Shown piece by piece: positions 13,201 to 26,649 of a DNA stretch of 64,000 nucleotides. Numbering within the stretch: position 1 is the stretch's first letter; every line of letters begins with the position of its first letter. The notes under the pieces are model-generated. The model was not told where the DNA came from, did not search any database, and was given only the letters and a program-made list of their open reading frames with translations. A program made the position numbers and the translations under genes. The DNA comes from Glycine soja (lineage: Eukaryota; Streptophyta; Magnoliopsida; Fabales; Fabaceae): positions 45,435,562-45,499,561 of the forward strand of contig NC_041010.1 of the NCBI RefSeq assembly GCF_004193775.1, given 5' to 3'.

Positions 13201-16200
13201 ATATTTTGAAAAGTTGGTTTTAACCTCTATAAAAATTTAATACGTTTTTAGTCCCTAACTCTCCTACATTTTAATAGAAACATGAGTTTTTAGTCTCTGA
13301 TGAGAGACTAAAACCACATTCTTAGAATTGGAGTGTGGGCCTAACCCAACCTCTAAAGTTGGTTCATAAGATGAGGGTTGTTCCTACTTATATACACTAT
13401 TTTGTTCATATCACCAGTCAATATGTGATCTCCAACATATGCCTCATGCCAAGGCCTGAACATTTGCATGTGGCCTGATGGGCTCAATAACAACCACTAG
13501 GATAGGTTTTGATACTATCTTAAAATTTGGGGTTGGGACTAATTCAACCTCAAAAGCTAGGTTATAGGGTGAGGATTGTCTCCCATTTATATACATTATT
13601 TTGGTCACATCATTAGTCAATATGAGATCTCCAACTCACAACACTTTTAGTAAATGTAGGGACTAAAAAAAACTAGCGCATACCACAATGCAAGAGGGCT
13701 CCTTGCTTCGCAAAGGTATGGGGGAGGGTAATTGTAATTATCATAGGCAACCTTCCCCTTGCATGTGCAAAGAGGTTGTTTTTGGATTTGAGCCCATGAC
13801 CAACCAGTCACCAAGGCACAACTTTACCATTGTGCCAAGGACAAATGTAAAAATGTATTAAATTTTTGTAGGTACTAAAACCAAATTTCAAAATATTTTG
13901 AGGGACCAAAAATAAATTTTACCCAAAAAAGATATAAGAAAGCAAGAAAAGTCAGAATGATAAAACACTATCATTGTTACATATAAAGGATCTATTGAGA
14001 AAGGAAAGTGAGTCTTACAAGTATATAGCAAGCTGCAGTGCGATACCATCTACGTTGAAAGCATTCCTCAAACAATCTATATAGAAAACCCCCCAAAAAA
14101 ATTATTCATCTAAAGTATGCAGTGAAAAAAGCATTATAATTTGCACTAATTAGCCAAAAGGAAGCAAAATTCAGATGACATTGCAGTGCAGAAACAGTAA
14201 AAGGAAAAATTATATAATAGACTGATACATGAAGCAAAAATATAGAATAAGAGCATTTCACATAGTAATCAAAGTTGGAGATATAAGGTGGGTTGCATGG
14301 TTAAGGGAGAAGGGAAGAGGGGTAAGGTCACAGGTTTGATCCCATCTGCTAACAAAACTAACATTTGCCGATAAAAACAAAAACATAGTAATGAAAGTTG
14401 AAATTAAAATGCAAAGCATAGATGCTTGAAGGACATACTCTGTTGATCTTCCAGCAGCAGTGAACAAATCTGCCCAATGACGACCATCAGTTTTTCTTGC
14501 AACACTTACAACAACGTCAAGGTACTCCGGAAAATTCCTGATCAGGTCACAGGTCTTCTCTAAAAGAGACCTTTTAGCATGATTAACAACTGAGATCTGG
14601 TTCTTGTTCACATTTGGCCTGGAATAATTGGCATGAAAGTTAAATAACCAACACAAAAACCAATTGGCAAGTGGCAACTAAGATTTACTCCAAGAAATCA
14701 CTGCATCCATGCTCAAGCAAAGGAAAATGCCAAGAAAATACAGCCAAGTACCAAATTGCCTCAGCATAAAAGTAATATCATATTTCATATTGCAGGAATG
14801 ACAGTTTTACGAGATTAGGTCCTACGATCTTATAAATGTGGGCTTCAGCAGCTAATTTGATTTACATGATCATAAGGATAATGACCCATGATTCAACAAT
14901 TGCATTGATGAAATTTACTTTTTGTAAAGTGTAATTATACACAGTATGACACTTGGTGTCAATTAGTCCTATCCCATTTTTCAAGTACTAACATTTCCAA
15001 ATTGAAGTACCTGGATATCTCTGCTTCAAATACTGTAAAAAGAAGCCACTCTAGACAATGTGAAAAATGGGGCTTCTCAGCTGATAGCTCTGCAAGCCTT
15101 AAGGCTTCCTCAATTTTGTCCCTCTAGCAGACACAAATAAACGGGAAATCAGACAGATATCCTTTTTCTCTATAGAACAAGAGTTCATTAAGAGAGTAAT
15201 GATAAGTTAAAAGAACAAGGTTGAACATCCCTATAAAACAAAAGCATAAAAAAGAAACACAACAAAACGAACCCCCAACTTAAACCAGACAATTGCAGGC
15301 TCCCAAAACTCTTTGAATATATAACAATTCTTCTATCTTGTAAAATCAATTCTTTCTTATACAAAAGAAGTGAGAAATAAGAAGAGAAGAACATTATTCA
15401 GAGAATATGCAATCCTTTTCAGAAACATACAAGACATGTAAATGCTCCATGCCTCCATCTGGCATTAAATTAGGACAAAAAATGCTTCACAATTCACACA
15501 TCCACTGTGACAGTTTAGAATTACTTTCTTATCAAAATCTTGACATGTTTTGAAACAATGGATCATTGACTATGGCAAATAAGAACAAAGACTTTAACAA
15601 ATTCAATAAAGTTAAAGATCAATTCCTATTTCATATTTTGTGCCTGAAAGTAAAATATTACTACACTTGTCAAATTCCTAGAAGATCAGCATCAATAATG
15701 AAATGTTGCAATTTTCTTTTTCTTTTTTTCTTAGATACTTGTTATGCCAATGCACATGAATTTTCCATGCACGTTTATTACACTGAAGTTCATAAGATAA
15801 AGATACCTAGTAAAAGTACACAGGTGATTCCACCTCTTTTAATATAATACATCTGTGGCTCCAAGGTGGGGCATATACATGGTAGTCTAAATGAGAATTC
15901 AAATCATAAAATCGCACAATTTTATGAATTTAATTCCTCTGAAAGATTCAAATCACTAATGAAATGGCAGACAATATGAAATTGGAATGCAATTGGGATT
16001 CTAATCGTAACTCGTAAAATTGTGAAAATCGTGCCATTTTCCGATTTAATGATCTCCTCTGTTTGAAAGTTTTTGACCCAGTTTTAAAGTTAGAGGCCCC
16101 TGATTTGGCTCAACACTGTTTGAAGCTTCTTCTTTATCTTGTGTGACTATGAACTCTAACATTGAAGGTGCTGCTTCTTAACAAAGCATCTGCGAAATTG

Positions 16201-19200
16201 AAACCCAACCCCATTAACCACCATTCTTCTTGCTCCATCTGGTCAGCTGCCACCCACCATTGCTATTTGAAGTTATATTCTTCTCTGCACCAGCCACTAT
16301 TTCTTCTCTGTTTTCTGTTCTGTTCTTTTGGTGTTTAAGTTTCATGACTTGTAAGTTGTAACTTGTCAAAAACTTGATGTGTTGTTTACTTGTGTTTTTG
16401 AGTTGTTAAGATTTATACTACCTTACAGGTTATGACTTGTGAATATGATTCTTGATATTTATGGAATATAGATTATATGTACTAACATGCATATATATTA
16501 ATTTATGTGCATATTATCATATGTATATGAATTTTGTAATATCTTACAATTCAATTTAAGATATATTATTTTTACCCCCTTCCTGATTTAAGGTAAAATC
16601 CTGATTTTGACTACCTTGGGCATATATGATATCTATTGGACCATATAGAGCATGCATGCCATGCTATAAGATCTCCTTTTAAGAATTGAATGACAAAGGC
16701 AACCAAGAGACCAAAAAGTCCCAAAGATAAAAGATGAATCAAGAGCTCAAGCAATTCTAACAATCTTCAATTTAACTCAATGTAATACCTGAAGAAGATG
16801 GCGGAGTAGGCAGTGCAGTATTGTTTGTGCTTGAGGAGATGGTTCAAAACATGGAAATTCAGCACTTGCTGGAAATGACATTCTCTGGGAAACACCAACA
16901 ACCACACCAGCATTTGGAAGAAGTCCCAAAGGGTATACTTCACGATCAAACTCCAGCTCCGGATCCAACTAAAAAATGAGGCCAATTTCAGTAAATTAAC
17001 TGATTCCAGAATGAAGGAATGACTGAACTTATTTGCCTCAAATAGCCTATCCACCAGATGAATTGTAAGATGATGCAGGAATTACTCAATAAAGGAAACA
17101 GAGAAAAGAAGATAGCAAGTCAAATGCCTCGCCTAGTGCTTCATTTAGGGAGAAAGCATAGTATCATATAGAATATGGAGCCAATCAACAGCACACACAT
17201 ACAAAAACTACATGGACCTACAGTTGCATGTGATTCTTTATAATTATAATATCAACAAAATATGTCTGGAGGAATGAATTACAATATCAAATGTAAAGGA
17301 AAGAAAACTTTGAATAAATGAACTATGAAGTCATGCATTATGTTCAATGCAGCCTACTAGGTTATAAACATGCTTTCCGGCTAATTTATATCCAGACCTG
17401 TAAGAAATCCTCCTGCTTAAAAGAATTAGCACCTGGAGATGGATACCAAACCTGCAACAATGTAAAAAAATACAAGACAAGTAAAAAGGAAATACACTAG
17501 AGGGTGAATTAAGAGTCATAAACCTAGTAAAGTTCAGGGATGTACATACAGTGAATAAGAAAGACCTTAACAGTTTACCTGCATGCCTCGATGACCATAA
17601 TCTAACCATGAAACTTCCTCAATCAAATTTGTTTTATCCTCAGACTGGCCACAGGTGACCCAAAATAGTTCAACTGAATCAGTAAGGTTTCTCTCCCGTC
17701 CATCATCCAAGTCAAGAAGTGAAAGCTCCCCATTTGCTCTCAATATCAAACATCTACAACAAATCACTTTCATGAGGAAAGTCATATGAAAGTATAACAC
17801 CCCCCCCCCCCCCAACCCCCCGTGAATGCTTCCATCCTAGTATTCTAGTTACATTTGGCTTGGCATAAACACCGAGGAAAACAAATTTCTTCAAGATGAA
17901 TTATTAATAGCGAAAAAAACACTATTGGCTGTGAGAACAGCAACAAAAACAACCAAGTTTAAGAGGGCATACTAATCCTAATTTCCACTCAACAAGCTAG
18001 GAACTCAGATGTAGTTTAGACAATCATATATGTTTAAATTGTTATTATGACAATAATTACAAGGGATACTTAGTTGTAATGCATTCTGATTCACTGATAG
18101 TTGTATATTGAAACATTTCAATTAGAGAAATGGCAAAACAAATTTGGAGTGAGTGAAGCTGTTCACAAGGACAATACCTTGCTGGCTCTCTTGTTAATGA
18201 ATCTGACGAAACCGAAATGTTTGAAATAGATTCTCTTGGAAATTGATCAGGAATGAATCGCATTGCTGCAGGATGGCTCTTGGCAGTCATAATTGAAAGT
18301 TCTCGTACTGCAGAAAGCTGTTTGTCATGTTATCACTTAAAAAATGTATAACGATGCAGGCTTTATCGAAGAAATTTCAAATAAAAAAAAGGAACAGAAC
18401 ATGAGACAAAGAAGTAGAAAAACTATGTGAAAGTATGCATTTACCTGTAAATCTGGATTTCCTGAAGGAGTTAATTCACCAAATAATTTCACATGGAATA
18501 TGTGGACATCAAATGGTCTATATGTAAGCAGCATATAATCTAGGTACACATCCATCACCATTGGTTTAGCAAGCAACGGTTTTCGACAGAGTAATGAGCT
18601 TTGATCAAGGTGATATCTTGGGTAAAAGAGCAATTCATAACTGAGATAAAACAAGGAGACCTAAGAGACCACAGATGTAGATCGAAATGGTGGTGCATAA
18701 TGCTACAGAAAGTCAGAAACTATAATTTTGATGACACCTATTTTCTTCTTGTATGGGGGCATCTACTAGATCAAGGCTTTTCCATGTGTGTACATTGTTA
18801 AACACCACTTGGTTATGAAAGAATTTTGTCAAAACTATAATTTGTAAGTATCAACAACATGTAAAATGTAAGTAAATAAAAGTATCTCACGTGTTTGATG
18901 AATCAACATAGTTGCAGACAACGACAATCTTCCCCAGCCATAACAAGCCTTTACACTGAATCTTTTGCTCCTGAGTAACATCTCCAAATACTCTCCATCT
19001 TTTCAATCGTATATCATACAATATCAAACCGTGAAGACCAGCAACTGCTAAGTACATTCCATCCTGGCTAGCTGCCACATGTTGAACAGGCCAGTTTTGG
19101 GAAATATAAGAAACCTACACAAACTTTTAAACTTTAGAAGGGATATCCATTCAGTGAAAATTACTGTTCAATTTGACAATCAAACACGTAACTGGAAGCT

Positions 19201-21300
19201 TAAGATGTAGCATTTTAAGTTCATCAGTCTCTTCTGACTGCACAATCAGTAAACGGTCTTCCCCATAAATCACTTGCCGGATGTATGTAGTGCCTGAAAC
19301 ACCTCTGCTAAGACAGCATTTCCCAAATGAGAACGATATAATTCTCTCTGAAGACCCCACCTCAATAGCATAAAGTCTATATCCATATTCATCCCACTGC
19401 ATCAGTGAGGTACCACCCATCAATGGTTCATACTTACAATCATGGTTTGGTTTAGATATTGGAGAAGACACAGAACTTAATCCTATTTGTCGGATTGTTG
19501 ACATCAAGCGACACCCAGAAACAGACCAAACTGTAAGCCCCCTTAACTTCCACCCAACTGCAAAAGCGGAATTATCAGGTGTCCAAGCAATGCAACTAAC
19601 AGGGCCAGTGTCATCCATCGAATATCTGCAAAATAATCACAATATATTTCATGACATCAAACCACCCTTGATTTTTATTATTTATTGAAGTACATAATGA
19701 TCTAAACACACTTAAATTCAATAGTGGATACATCCTTGTTTGTGTAATTTATAGATAAGCTCATTTTAGAAGAGCCTTATCTGTAAATGACATCCATTAT
19801 TTGACACAAGTCCCAATATACTAAGATAGACAAAATTATCACTAGTCATATTTCTTTGACACTATGAAATTGTATGCATTCACTAGACAGCAGAGAAATG
19901 TAATTTAATTAGGATGACTGGTTTTGGAATAACTTAGAATCTGTTGATCTTCCCAATTAAGTTAACTGTGATGATACACTTTCAAAACATAAATAAGTAA
20001 TAAAAATAAGATAGCATTAGCATCAAGTTGCATGCGACACAAAACATTAATCCAAGTATTTATACACAATCTTTGGGAGAACTTGTGTGCCAAGGTTGGA
20101 GAAGTAAAGGACGAAGGTTTTCAATTTAATACTGATTCCTAACATGCATAATAAATAAAACTTACCCCCAGTCATACAAAGAGACGGCACGTATAAGTGA
20201 TACTGATTCAGCCAAATCATACAACTCCACTATTCCTCTTTTGGTACCAACAGCAAGAATTTGCTGCTCTAGAGCTACTGAAGCACAGACAGCATCACCA
20301 CAAGCCAAACTCTTTTCTGCTTTGATACAGTCAACTTGCTTTAGGCCTTTTTTACTCACAGAGCATGAGACAAGTTGCCCGTCAGAATACAAGACAAATA
20401 GCAACCTCAACGGAAGGCAAAGCTCCAGTTGGTTGATTTCAGACTTTCTAGGAATAATGTGATTGGACATAAGAACCTTTGGGTGACTTTTAGGAGAAAG
20501 GCCATTCTCTAGAGTAAGTGGCATTTGAGAATTGTCAAAGCTAGAGGTAGGTTGTGGATCAAATTGAAAAGCACCATAGAACTGTTCAGGAGATCATAAA
20601 ATGATAGTAATATTGTTAAGCATCAAAACAAAAAAAAGGTTTCTGCATACATGGCTGAATATTGCCAGTATACCAATGACCATAAGTTAGATTAGGATAA
20701 AATGTCCAAAATTGTTTAGTACAATATGTTTAATTTACCTCCCCTTTCCAAGACATACTGTATAAAGTTCCATCAGAAAGTCCAAGTAGCATATGTTTGT
20801 TATCACTAACAATATTGCTCCTGGAAAAACAGATATATAAAGAGATGTATCAAGATCACACTGCAAAATGGCTTCAAAGTTAGACTATGATATACAAAGT
20901 GAAGCGCAAAAATTTGACACTTCCTAGGAAGCATTGAGGAATTACAGTATGATGTATTCAACCATATACAATTATTACATATGACTTTAGAATTTAGATA
21001 AGGCGAGTGGGGTAAAAAGAAATCATGTAGACACTTAATTGCCATAATAATTAATAACTCATAATATGACAGATACCAATAGTTACTGTGTAAAGTATTG
21101 GCATTTACATAATCAAATGGATACAGACTTTTCCAAAAAAGCATATTCTTCAGAGCTAATATAATACTTCTTCTACTTTTGCTTTACAAATACCTAAACT
21201 CTTTACTTCTCTCTGCATTTCCTACTTATCAGTTAGACAGTACACTCAATTTCAATGATCAAAAAGAAACAAACATATCTTTTCCTGGTTTCAAAAAATG

Positions 21301-21356
<56 letters not shown>

Positions 21357-22245
21357 AACAATTACTAATACAAAATCCTATTCTACTATAAGGATTCTGA
21401 CTCATTCCATAATCCATACCAATAGTAGTTTTGTTCAATCACATTAACTCACATAGATAAAGAAAGTTATAAAATGAAAACAAGCAGGAAACCTACACTG
21501 ACAAATCCTTTACTGCAAAAGGAACTTGTTCTGTAAGCAGAAGAGAAATAGTAGCTAGGCACAAAGCAGAGGGTTGTTTCCCACCAGTATGTATTCTTTT
21601 ATCTGAGAGCTGGACCTTGAAAATGTGAAGAAAGAATGCAGATGTCTGCAAATGGAAAATATGGATGTATAATACAAGGAACATAAATATGAATTCAACA
21701 GCAGATTTATACTTCAAACATAACGTAAAGTTGATCATTCATTGCATAAATCCAATCATATACCAATACACTAGCAAACTTACAAGAATAGCGATTAATT
21801 TGGCATCAGGGCTCCACGCGGCCTGCAAGTTTTCTCCTTCCCTCTGCAATGAATCTGAATCTCTCTTGTACTTCCCCAATCTCACTCTATGCTGAACCAA
21901 CAAAAAATCATAAACACTGTTAAGCCCAAACTCCATCTTTCACCCCACCAAAACTCCCTATACCCACATTACACCAAATCATCCCCATAGCCCCATGAAA
22001 CCACTACATCTTTTCCCCAAAAAATTAAAAATATAAAAATAAATCCATTTACTCAACTTCAAATACAATACAAACTCCAAATACCCACATTTCAGAAACT
22101 CAGCTCCATCAAAACCCAGTTCATACTTTTTTTTTCCAAAAGAAGATAAATATTACAAACAAATTCCAAACAAACATTCAATTAAATATAGTCAGAAATT
22201 CCCGATAAACTCACCTCAATGAAAACCCAGTTTATACCCAAAAAC

Positions 22246-22296
<51 letters not shown>

Positions 22297-22575
22297 TAAT
22301 TCAAACACCCACATTGCAAAATCTCACCTCCACAAAAACCCAAGTCAATTCTCTCCCGAAGACAAAAATTTTACACGGAACTCAATCACGCAAGGGGTAA
22401 AATCCACATCTTGCACGGATCCACGTACCTGGGAAGTGCTCCAGAGTTCAAAGTGAGTGGGGGAGACAACGAGTAACGTGCGATTGATGAGTTTGAGGTA
22501 TACAATCTTCTGTGCAGAGGGAGACAGTCCTTGCTCCAGAGGGATGACCTGAGGCCACCCATATGCCATATACAT
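10239..22575 (-). CDS. RIC1: RIC1 homologue, Rab6/Ypt6 GEF complex subunit (23 exons)
   Basis: Exons in transcript order: 22575-22429, 21891-21784, 21645-21497, 20820-20739, 20581-20166, 19625-19193, 19114-18891, 18640-18445, 18317-18178, 17753-17579, 17451-17398, 16968-16789, 15123-15011, 14618-14439, 14076-14019, 12868-12809, 12718-12677, 12564-12437, 12345-12210, 12132-12055, 11488-11372, 10489-10427, 10325-10239. They sum to 3366 nt, 1121 aa plus TGA; all junctions are GT-AG and in phase. The start MYMAYGWPQVIPLE is the conserved N-terminus of plant RIC1 proteins. Residues 1 to about 600 form WD40/beta-propeller repeats; about 690-950 match the RIC1 domain (for example PQAQTILHCLLRHLLQ and EKPHFSHCLEWLLFTVFE). 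In yeast and animals RIC1 with RGP1 activates Ypt6/Rab6 at the Golgi for retrograde traffic, so the plant substrate is presumably a RabH GTPase (inference). No truncation or frameshift is seen. Exon 19 has a NAGNAG acceptor. Confidence 0.94.
11044..11207. mobile_element. Candidate MITE in RIC1 intron 21
   Basis: The left end GGCCCTGTTTG and the right end (CAAGCC, read inverted as GGCTTGTTTTTG) form short terminal inverted repeats. Both are bordered by TTAA (11040-11043 and 11208-11211), a possible target duplication. The size is 164 bp. The ends recall Tourist-like elements, but the arms are degenerate. Confidence 0.42.
13316..13640 (-). mobile_element. Very short TRIM-like LTR element, nested
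   Basis: Two direct repeats of about 110-115 bp (about 13322-13436 and 13526-13640) share TTGGGYCTAAYYCAACCT, TTATATACAYTATTTTG and AATATGWGATCTCCAAC. Between them, read on the minus strand just after the 5' repeat, lies AGTATCAAAACC, a degenerate match to the initiator-Met tRNA primer-binding site TGGTATCAGAGCC. The internal region is only about 90 bp, typical of a TRIM. Confidence 0.58.
13671..13842 (-). mobile_element. Au-like tRNA-derived SINE
   Basis: On the minus strand the element begins CCTTGGCACAATGGTAAAG (A box), followed by GGTCATGGGCTCAAATCC (B-box-like, canonical GGTTCGAATCC). The body contains AACCTCTTTGCACATGCAAG and CCCTCCCCCATACC, and the tail ends in a T run. This is the hallmark order of the plant Au SINE family. 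It is inserted in the right arm of the long-TIR element. Confidence 0.8.
17800..17813 (+). repeat. C14 homopolymer in RIC1 intron 9
   Basis: A run of 14 C, then AA and six more C, in an otherwise AT-rich intron. G-rich on the transcribed RNA. Confidence 0.95.
21303..21353. repeat. (AT)n microsatellite, RIC1 intron 3
   Basis: About 25 uninterrupted AT units inside the intron between exons 3 and 4. Confidence 0.97.
22247..22295. repeat. (AC)n microsatellite, RIC1 intron 1
   Basis: About 24 uninterrupted AC units in the first intron of the RIC1-like gene. Confidence 0.97.
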
Positions 22576-23867
22576 CTTTTCTTCTTCTTAGATTTGCTTC
22601 TGATTGGTGCAATCTGTGACGGATCTAGAATCTGCAGAGCGATGTGAGCGACTGCAAAACCGAGATCACGAGCATTTCCTGGGGACGCTAAATGTTTCGG
22701 CTTTGATCCAGGATTTGGGATTGGAAACAACAACCAGGTTCAACTACAGAGCCACCCACCACAACACACTGAAAATAAAATCGAAATATCGTTTGCATCA
22801 CAAAATAATAATAAATACTTGTAAATAATAAATTTATATACAAAGTAATAAACTAGAGTAAATGGTCTATTTATGTTTATTTAATAAAGAAGTCTAGCTT
22901 AGTTTATTAATAGTTAATACTTATTACTTATATTAATTTACATTGTAATACATATATGAATTTAGTTTTCATATAGTACTATTTTATAAAACAACATTCA
23001 GCAAAAAAAATTATAAAAGAAAATATTATTAACTAATTAAAAATAATTTTATATATAATTTTTAAAATAATTATTACAAAAATAATATTTTTATTATATA
23101 TGACCAGTTACGCTTCTAATACATTGTAATTAAAATACAAGCATATATACTTGTGTGATTTTTGTCACCTCCACCTATTATTAAATTTATATAATTTTTC
23201 TCTTAAAATTTGTAGATTTGTTTATAATAAATGAAATTGGTGTATATTTTTTCTTCATGAGTAAACATTATAATCAAGTAATGATTTTAAAAAGTAATTA
23301 TTTTTGAGTAAGTTAATGAAATTATTATTTTAAAAGATAGATATAGTACACTATTTTAAGAGACTAGTTTTAAATTTTTTTAAATTATAGTCTCTAAAAT
23401 GCGAATTTATGGACTAAAATTTGTCTGCCCCGTAGTTTTTCTTGCTTCATTTCTTGGATAGACCCGTTGAATATTGTGTATTGGATGCTTTTGTTTTGGG
23501 TACTTAAACCTGCTGGTGTTGAGTTTGTGTGTAATTTCTTCTATGCCTTTACACCAATTGCAGCTGAACAAGAAGAAGCTTTGAGAGAGATGAAAAAAAT
23601 TGAAATTCATTGAAGGAAGTTGCGATACAAAAACGCAAAAGAGTTCAGTATCTTATTTTGGAAAGCAGATAGGGCACTGTTCAGTGCCAGAATGTTTAAA
23701 ATTTGTGGGTGTCAACAAATCAGCACTCTATTTAGTATTTAGAAATTAGAATGGCCGAAGCTAGAGAATCACATGCACATGCATATGATCTGGGACTCAT
23801 GAATGTACAACTCATCTGGTTGTGTTGATGGGCTCGGCCCAATTTTTTGCTTTTGGTTTTTTGGCAC
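22576..23867. other. RIC1 5' flank/leader and spacer
   Basis: The first 150-250 bp upstream of the RIC1 ATG are less AT-rich and probably contain the 5' leader and promoter of that minus-strand gene. From about 22830 the sequence turns to AT-rich spacer. A short exon-like remnant near 23560-23610 follows an acceptor-like TTGCAG, but I could not identify it. Confidence 0.4.
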
Positions 23868-24460
23868 TTGCTATTACTACTCATTTTACTAACTAGACCC
23901 CTCCCTAATCTTATTGCCAATTATGCCCTTTTATTTGTTAAAACATATAGTTATAAAAAATACTTTCGAGAAAGTAATTTCCAAAACTATATAGTTTAAC
24001 AAAATACACATAATTCCATACACTACTTTTTTAAACAACATTTATCAATTTTGAAAAATAGTTTTTGAACTTATGTGTATTTTGTTAAAACGTAATTTCA
24101 TAAATAAGTGTAACAATAATCACATATAAAAGTTGCAACACACCATTAGGTGTCTCCTCATGTTTCATCTATTGAGAACTTTAGATATGGGTTAAGATTC
24201 TATCAATATCTAGTGTCAAAATAGATATGCATCCAACAATTAGTGATTAGTGGTTATTGCGAATGATGAAGATACTATCAATATTTTCGTATTTAATTTT
24301 GTCTATCACTACCAAAAATTACTTTCCAGAATTGATATATGTTGTTCCATAAATTAATTTTCATAATTATGTTTTAACAAACAAAAGGGTATAATTGACA
24401 ATTAAAAAATATGAAGAATGGGGAGGGGAGTACTTAGCAAACGTGGGTGTAAATAGACAA
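23868..24460. mobile_element. Long-TIR non-autonomous element
   Basis: The left arm (about 23869-23954) contains CCCCTCCCTAATCTT, CAATTATGCCCTTTT and TTTGTTAAAACATA. The right arm (about 24361-24460) holds the inverted forms TATGTTTTAACAAAC, AAAAGGGTATAATTG and AATGGGGAGGGG in mirrored order. The TIRs are about 80 bp and imperfect. The interior has no ORF. Target duplication was not resolved. Confidence 0.62.
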
Positions 24461-26634
24461 TATGATTTGTAGAGTTTCCAATACTTATATGCTCATCTAT
24501 GTTGCCTTTGATGGGAGGCTCTTACTTTCTGTACTCCTCTTTTGCTTCCTCCACCCCAAACCACAGGAACGAACACATATACCCTCTCCCAAGTATATAT
24601 ATATTTTCCTTTCTTCTTCTTTTCACAATCACTTACACCAAACGTTTACCGAAGTAGCTTGGGAATTTCAGATTCCCCTTCTTAGTACTAAACCGATTGA
24701 TCTTATTTTTGAATCGTATGGAAACACTTAGTTAATTTATTCATTCGACTAATTATCTAATTATATGATTCATACAAGTATCTCACGCTACAACAATGAT
24801 AAAGACGCAGATAAATATATATCATAATAAGATGAAAGGAAGTGAAACTGAAGCGTCCAAATAAAAAATCATACCGAAATCAAAATAGTTGAAAAAGGAA
24901 TAAAATGATGGAGTTGCGACATAGACTAAGCAGGTCATGAGGACCACCAAAAAGACTTTAACACAAGAAGATCCAAATCAAGAGTCAAAAAATTAGCAAT
25001 CCAGTAATTGGAGGGATAAGGCAATACCTTAGGTGACCACGTGGGTGTGCATGCTTGACGTGAAGTGCGAGTGGGAAGCACGTACAGATTTAACATATTG
25101 GTTTTATGTATTGGGTCCCTTGTATGTTCACCATTAGTCCCTTGTTATATGAACCATATATGGCATAAAGAAAAGATTCAAACAATCACTTTTATCGCAA
25201 AACCATATCAATTAACTTCAAAGTGTATGAGTATCTATATGTTCTTTGTTTTAGGAAAGTATATATACTCTCAATTATTCTTAACGGGGTGTTCTTTTGA
25301 TGATGACATAAATCTATGGCCCACTTTTGATTTCTTTTTCTTTTCTGATTGTTAAATGAATAATTAATTTTAAGAGGATACTTTCTACATTTTTGTATAT
25401 AGGGAGAGAGAATAAAAAAAGTCATCACATGAAGAGTTGTTAAAAGTTCATGCAAATTTTTACCATTTTCTGCATACAATTAGATCTAAAATTAAAGTTT
25501 TTGAGAGTAATGTATTGAACTTGGTCTTGGGTGAATACTTTGTATTATTGTAGCCTATCAACATTTTTTTTTGTCTTTGCTCAAATGACCTCTGCTTGAA
25601 CAATTGTTCTTCTGTCCCCTACACCATGTTTTTGGCACATGATAGCTGTTGGCAACACTGTTCTAAAAATCTAGACAAAAATTGTAGCCTAGCAGTAAAG
25701 CTCATTCTTATGCTATCATAACAAATGGAGATGTGGAAATTAAATCTTCCACGTTAATTCATTGTGCATATTTGATTGAATCATTTGTGGGTTCGAATGT
25801 GATATCAAATAAATAAATAAACAGTGAATGTTTAATCGGTTAAGATAACATGTGCAATATTACAATAGATTAATTAATTACGTATTTACTTTAGTTTATT
25901 TTTAAACTTTTTTTAAAATAATAATAATAATAAGGTAGTTATTTTTCTTAAAACAATCATCACACATATATGCATTAAACATGTCTAAATTGTTGTTACA
26001 GTTACAATATATATTGTAAACTTATGAAATACTGTATTATATTACAAGCAAATCCGTGGTTATAATACAAGATTGTGAAATTTTTTTCTGTCTGCAGTTC
26101 AAAACTATACAAAACACATATTAAATAATAAAAATAATATTTATCATGAATCTTAATAACTTAAAATTAAGTGTATTGAACACATTATTTGACATTTATG
26201 TAATATTAAGTATTTTTATTATTATTTTTCAATATTTAATAAATTTATGCTGTAAAAAAATATTTAATAAACCATAAGAATTTTGATTTGTAGTCAACAA
26301 GTAATATGAGGAGTCCTAAAGGATTTGTTGAGAAGAATAAAATAAAGTCATACGACATGTCAAGTTTAAATCTTCACTCATCTCTTTGAGGGTGATGTTA
26401 TTAAATGTAAATATTTATATCAACACTAAAAGCGTTCCCTAACTTGAACGGAACGGGATAATCATTCTCTGTCGCTAAATTTTTTGATACCGAAAAAACC
26501 ATATGATGTGAGGACCCGGGAACCAAACCTCAATTTCAAGTAATATTATTCCTTAGGGCGTGTACAAAATGATAATAGCCTCGCCTAACTAATATTATTA
26601 ATTGATGTAATAAATAATGATTACTTGCTTTTTT
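24461..26634. other. AT-rich intergenic
   Basis: No supported gene. A TATA-like run (24594-24604) precedes a CT-rich, leader-like stretch, but no gene follows that I can recognise; it could be a promoter relic. An (ATA)n tract lies at about 25917-25932. Confidence 0.5.
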
Positions 26635-26649
26635 AAGGCAAATTTCTTA

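Larger units (their letters stand above)
13175..13924. mobile_element. Long-TIR foldback DNA element
   Basis: The left arm (GGGGAAAATATGTTTTTGGT onward, about 13175-13243) is an inverted near-copy of the right arm (about 13856-13924, ending CAAAAATAAATTTTACCC). They share the phrases TTTTTGGTCYCTCA, AATATTTTGAAA and AAAATTTAATAC, giving TIRs of about 70 bp. It encodes no protein and is interrupted by a TRIM and a SINE. No target duplication could be fixed. Confidence 0.72.
12869..14018 (-). other. RIC1 intron 15, filled by nested transposons
   Basis: This 1.15 kb intron carries a long-TIR element (13175-13924). Two further elements sit inside it: a very short TRIM-like element (13316-13640) and an Au-like SINE (13671-13842). 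The flanking splice sites (donor after 14019, acceptor before 12868) are intact and in phase, so the insertions have been tolerated. Confidence 0.7.

Noticed and set aside
13780..13842. tRNA-like A and B boxes
   Set aside because: They belong to an Au-like SINE; no acceptor stem or anticodon arm of a functional tRNA is present.
14258..14677. 139-codon minus-strand frame as a separate gene
   Set aside because: It is RIC1 exon 14 (14618-14439) read through into intron sequence on both sides.
23540..23610. Exon-like piece after TTGCAG
   Set aside because: Too short, no donor or continuation, and no recognisable family.
24462..24731. 89-codon open frame after a TATA-like stretch
   Set aside because: No homology or conserved motif; more likely leader-like noncoding sequence or a promoter relic.
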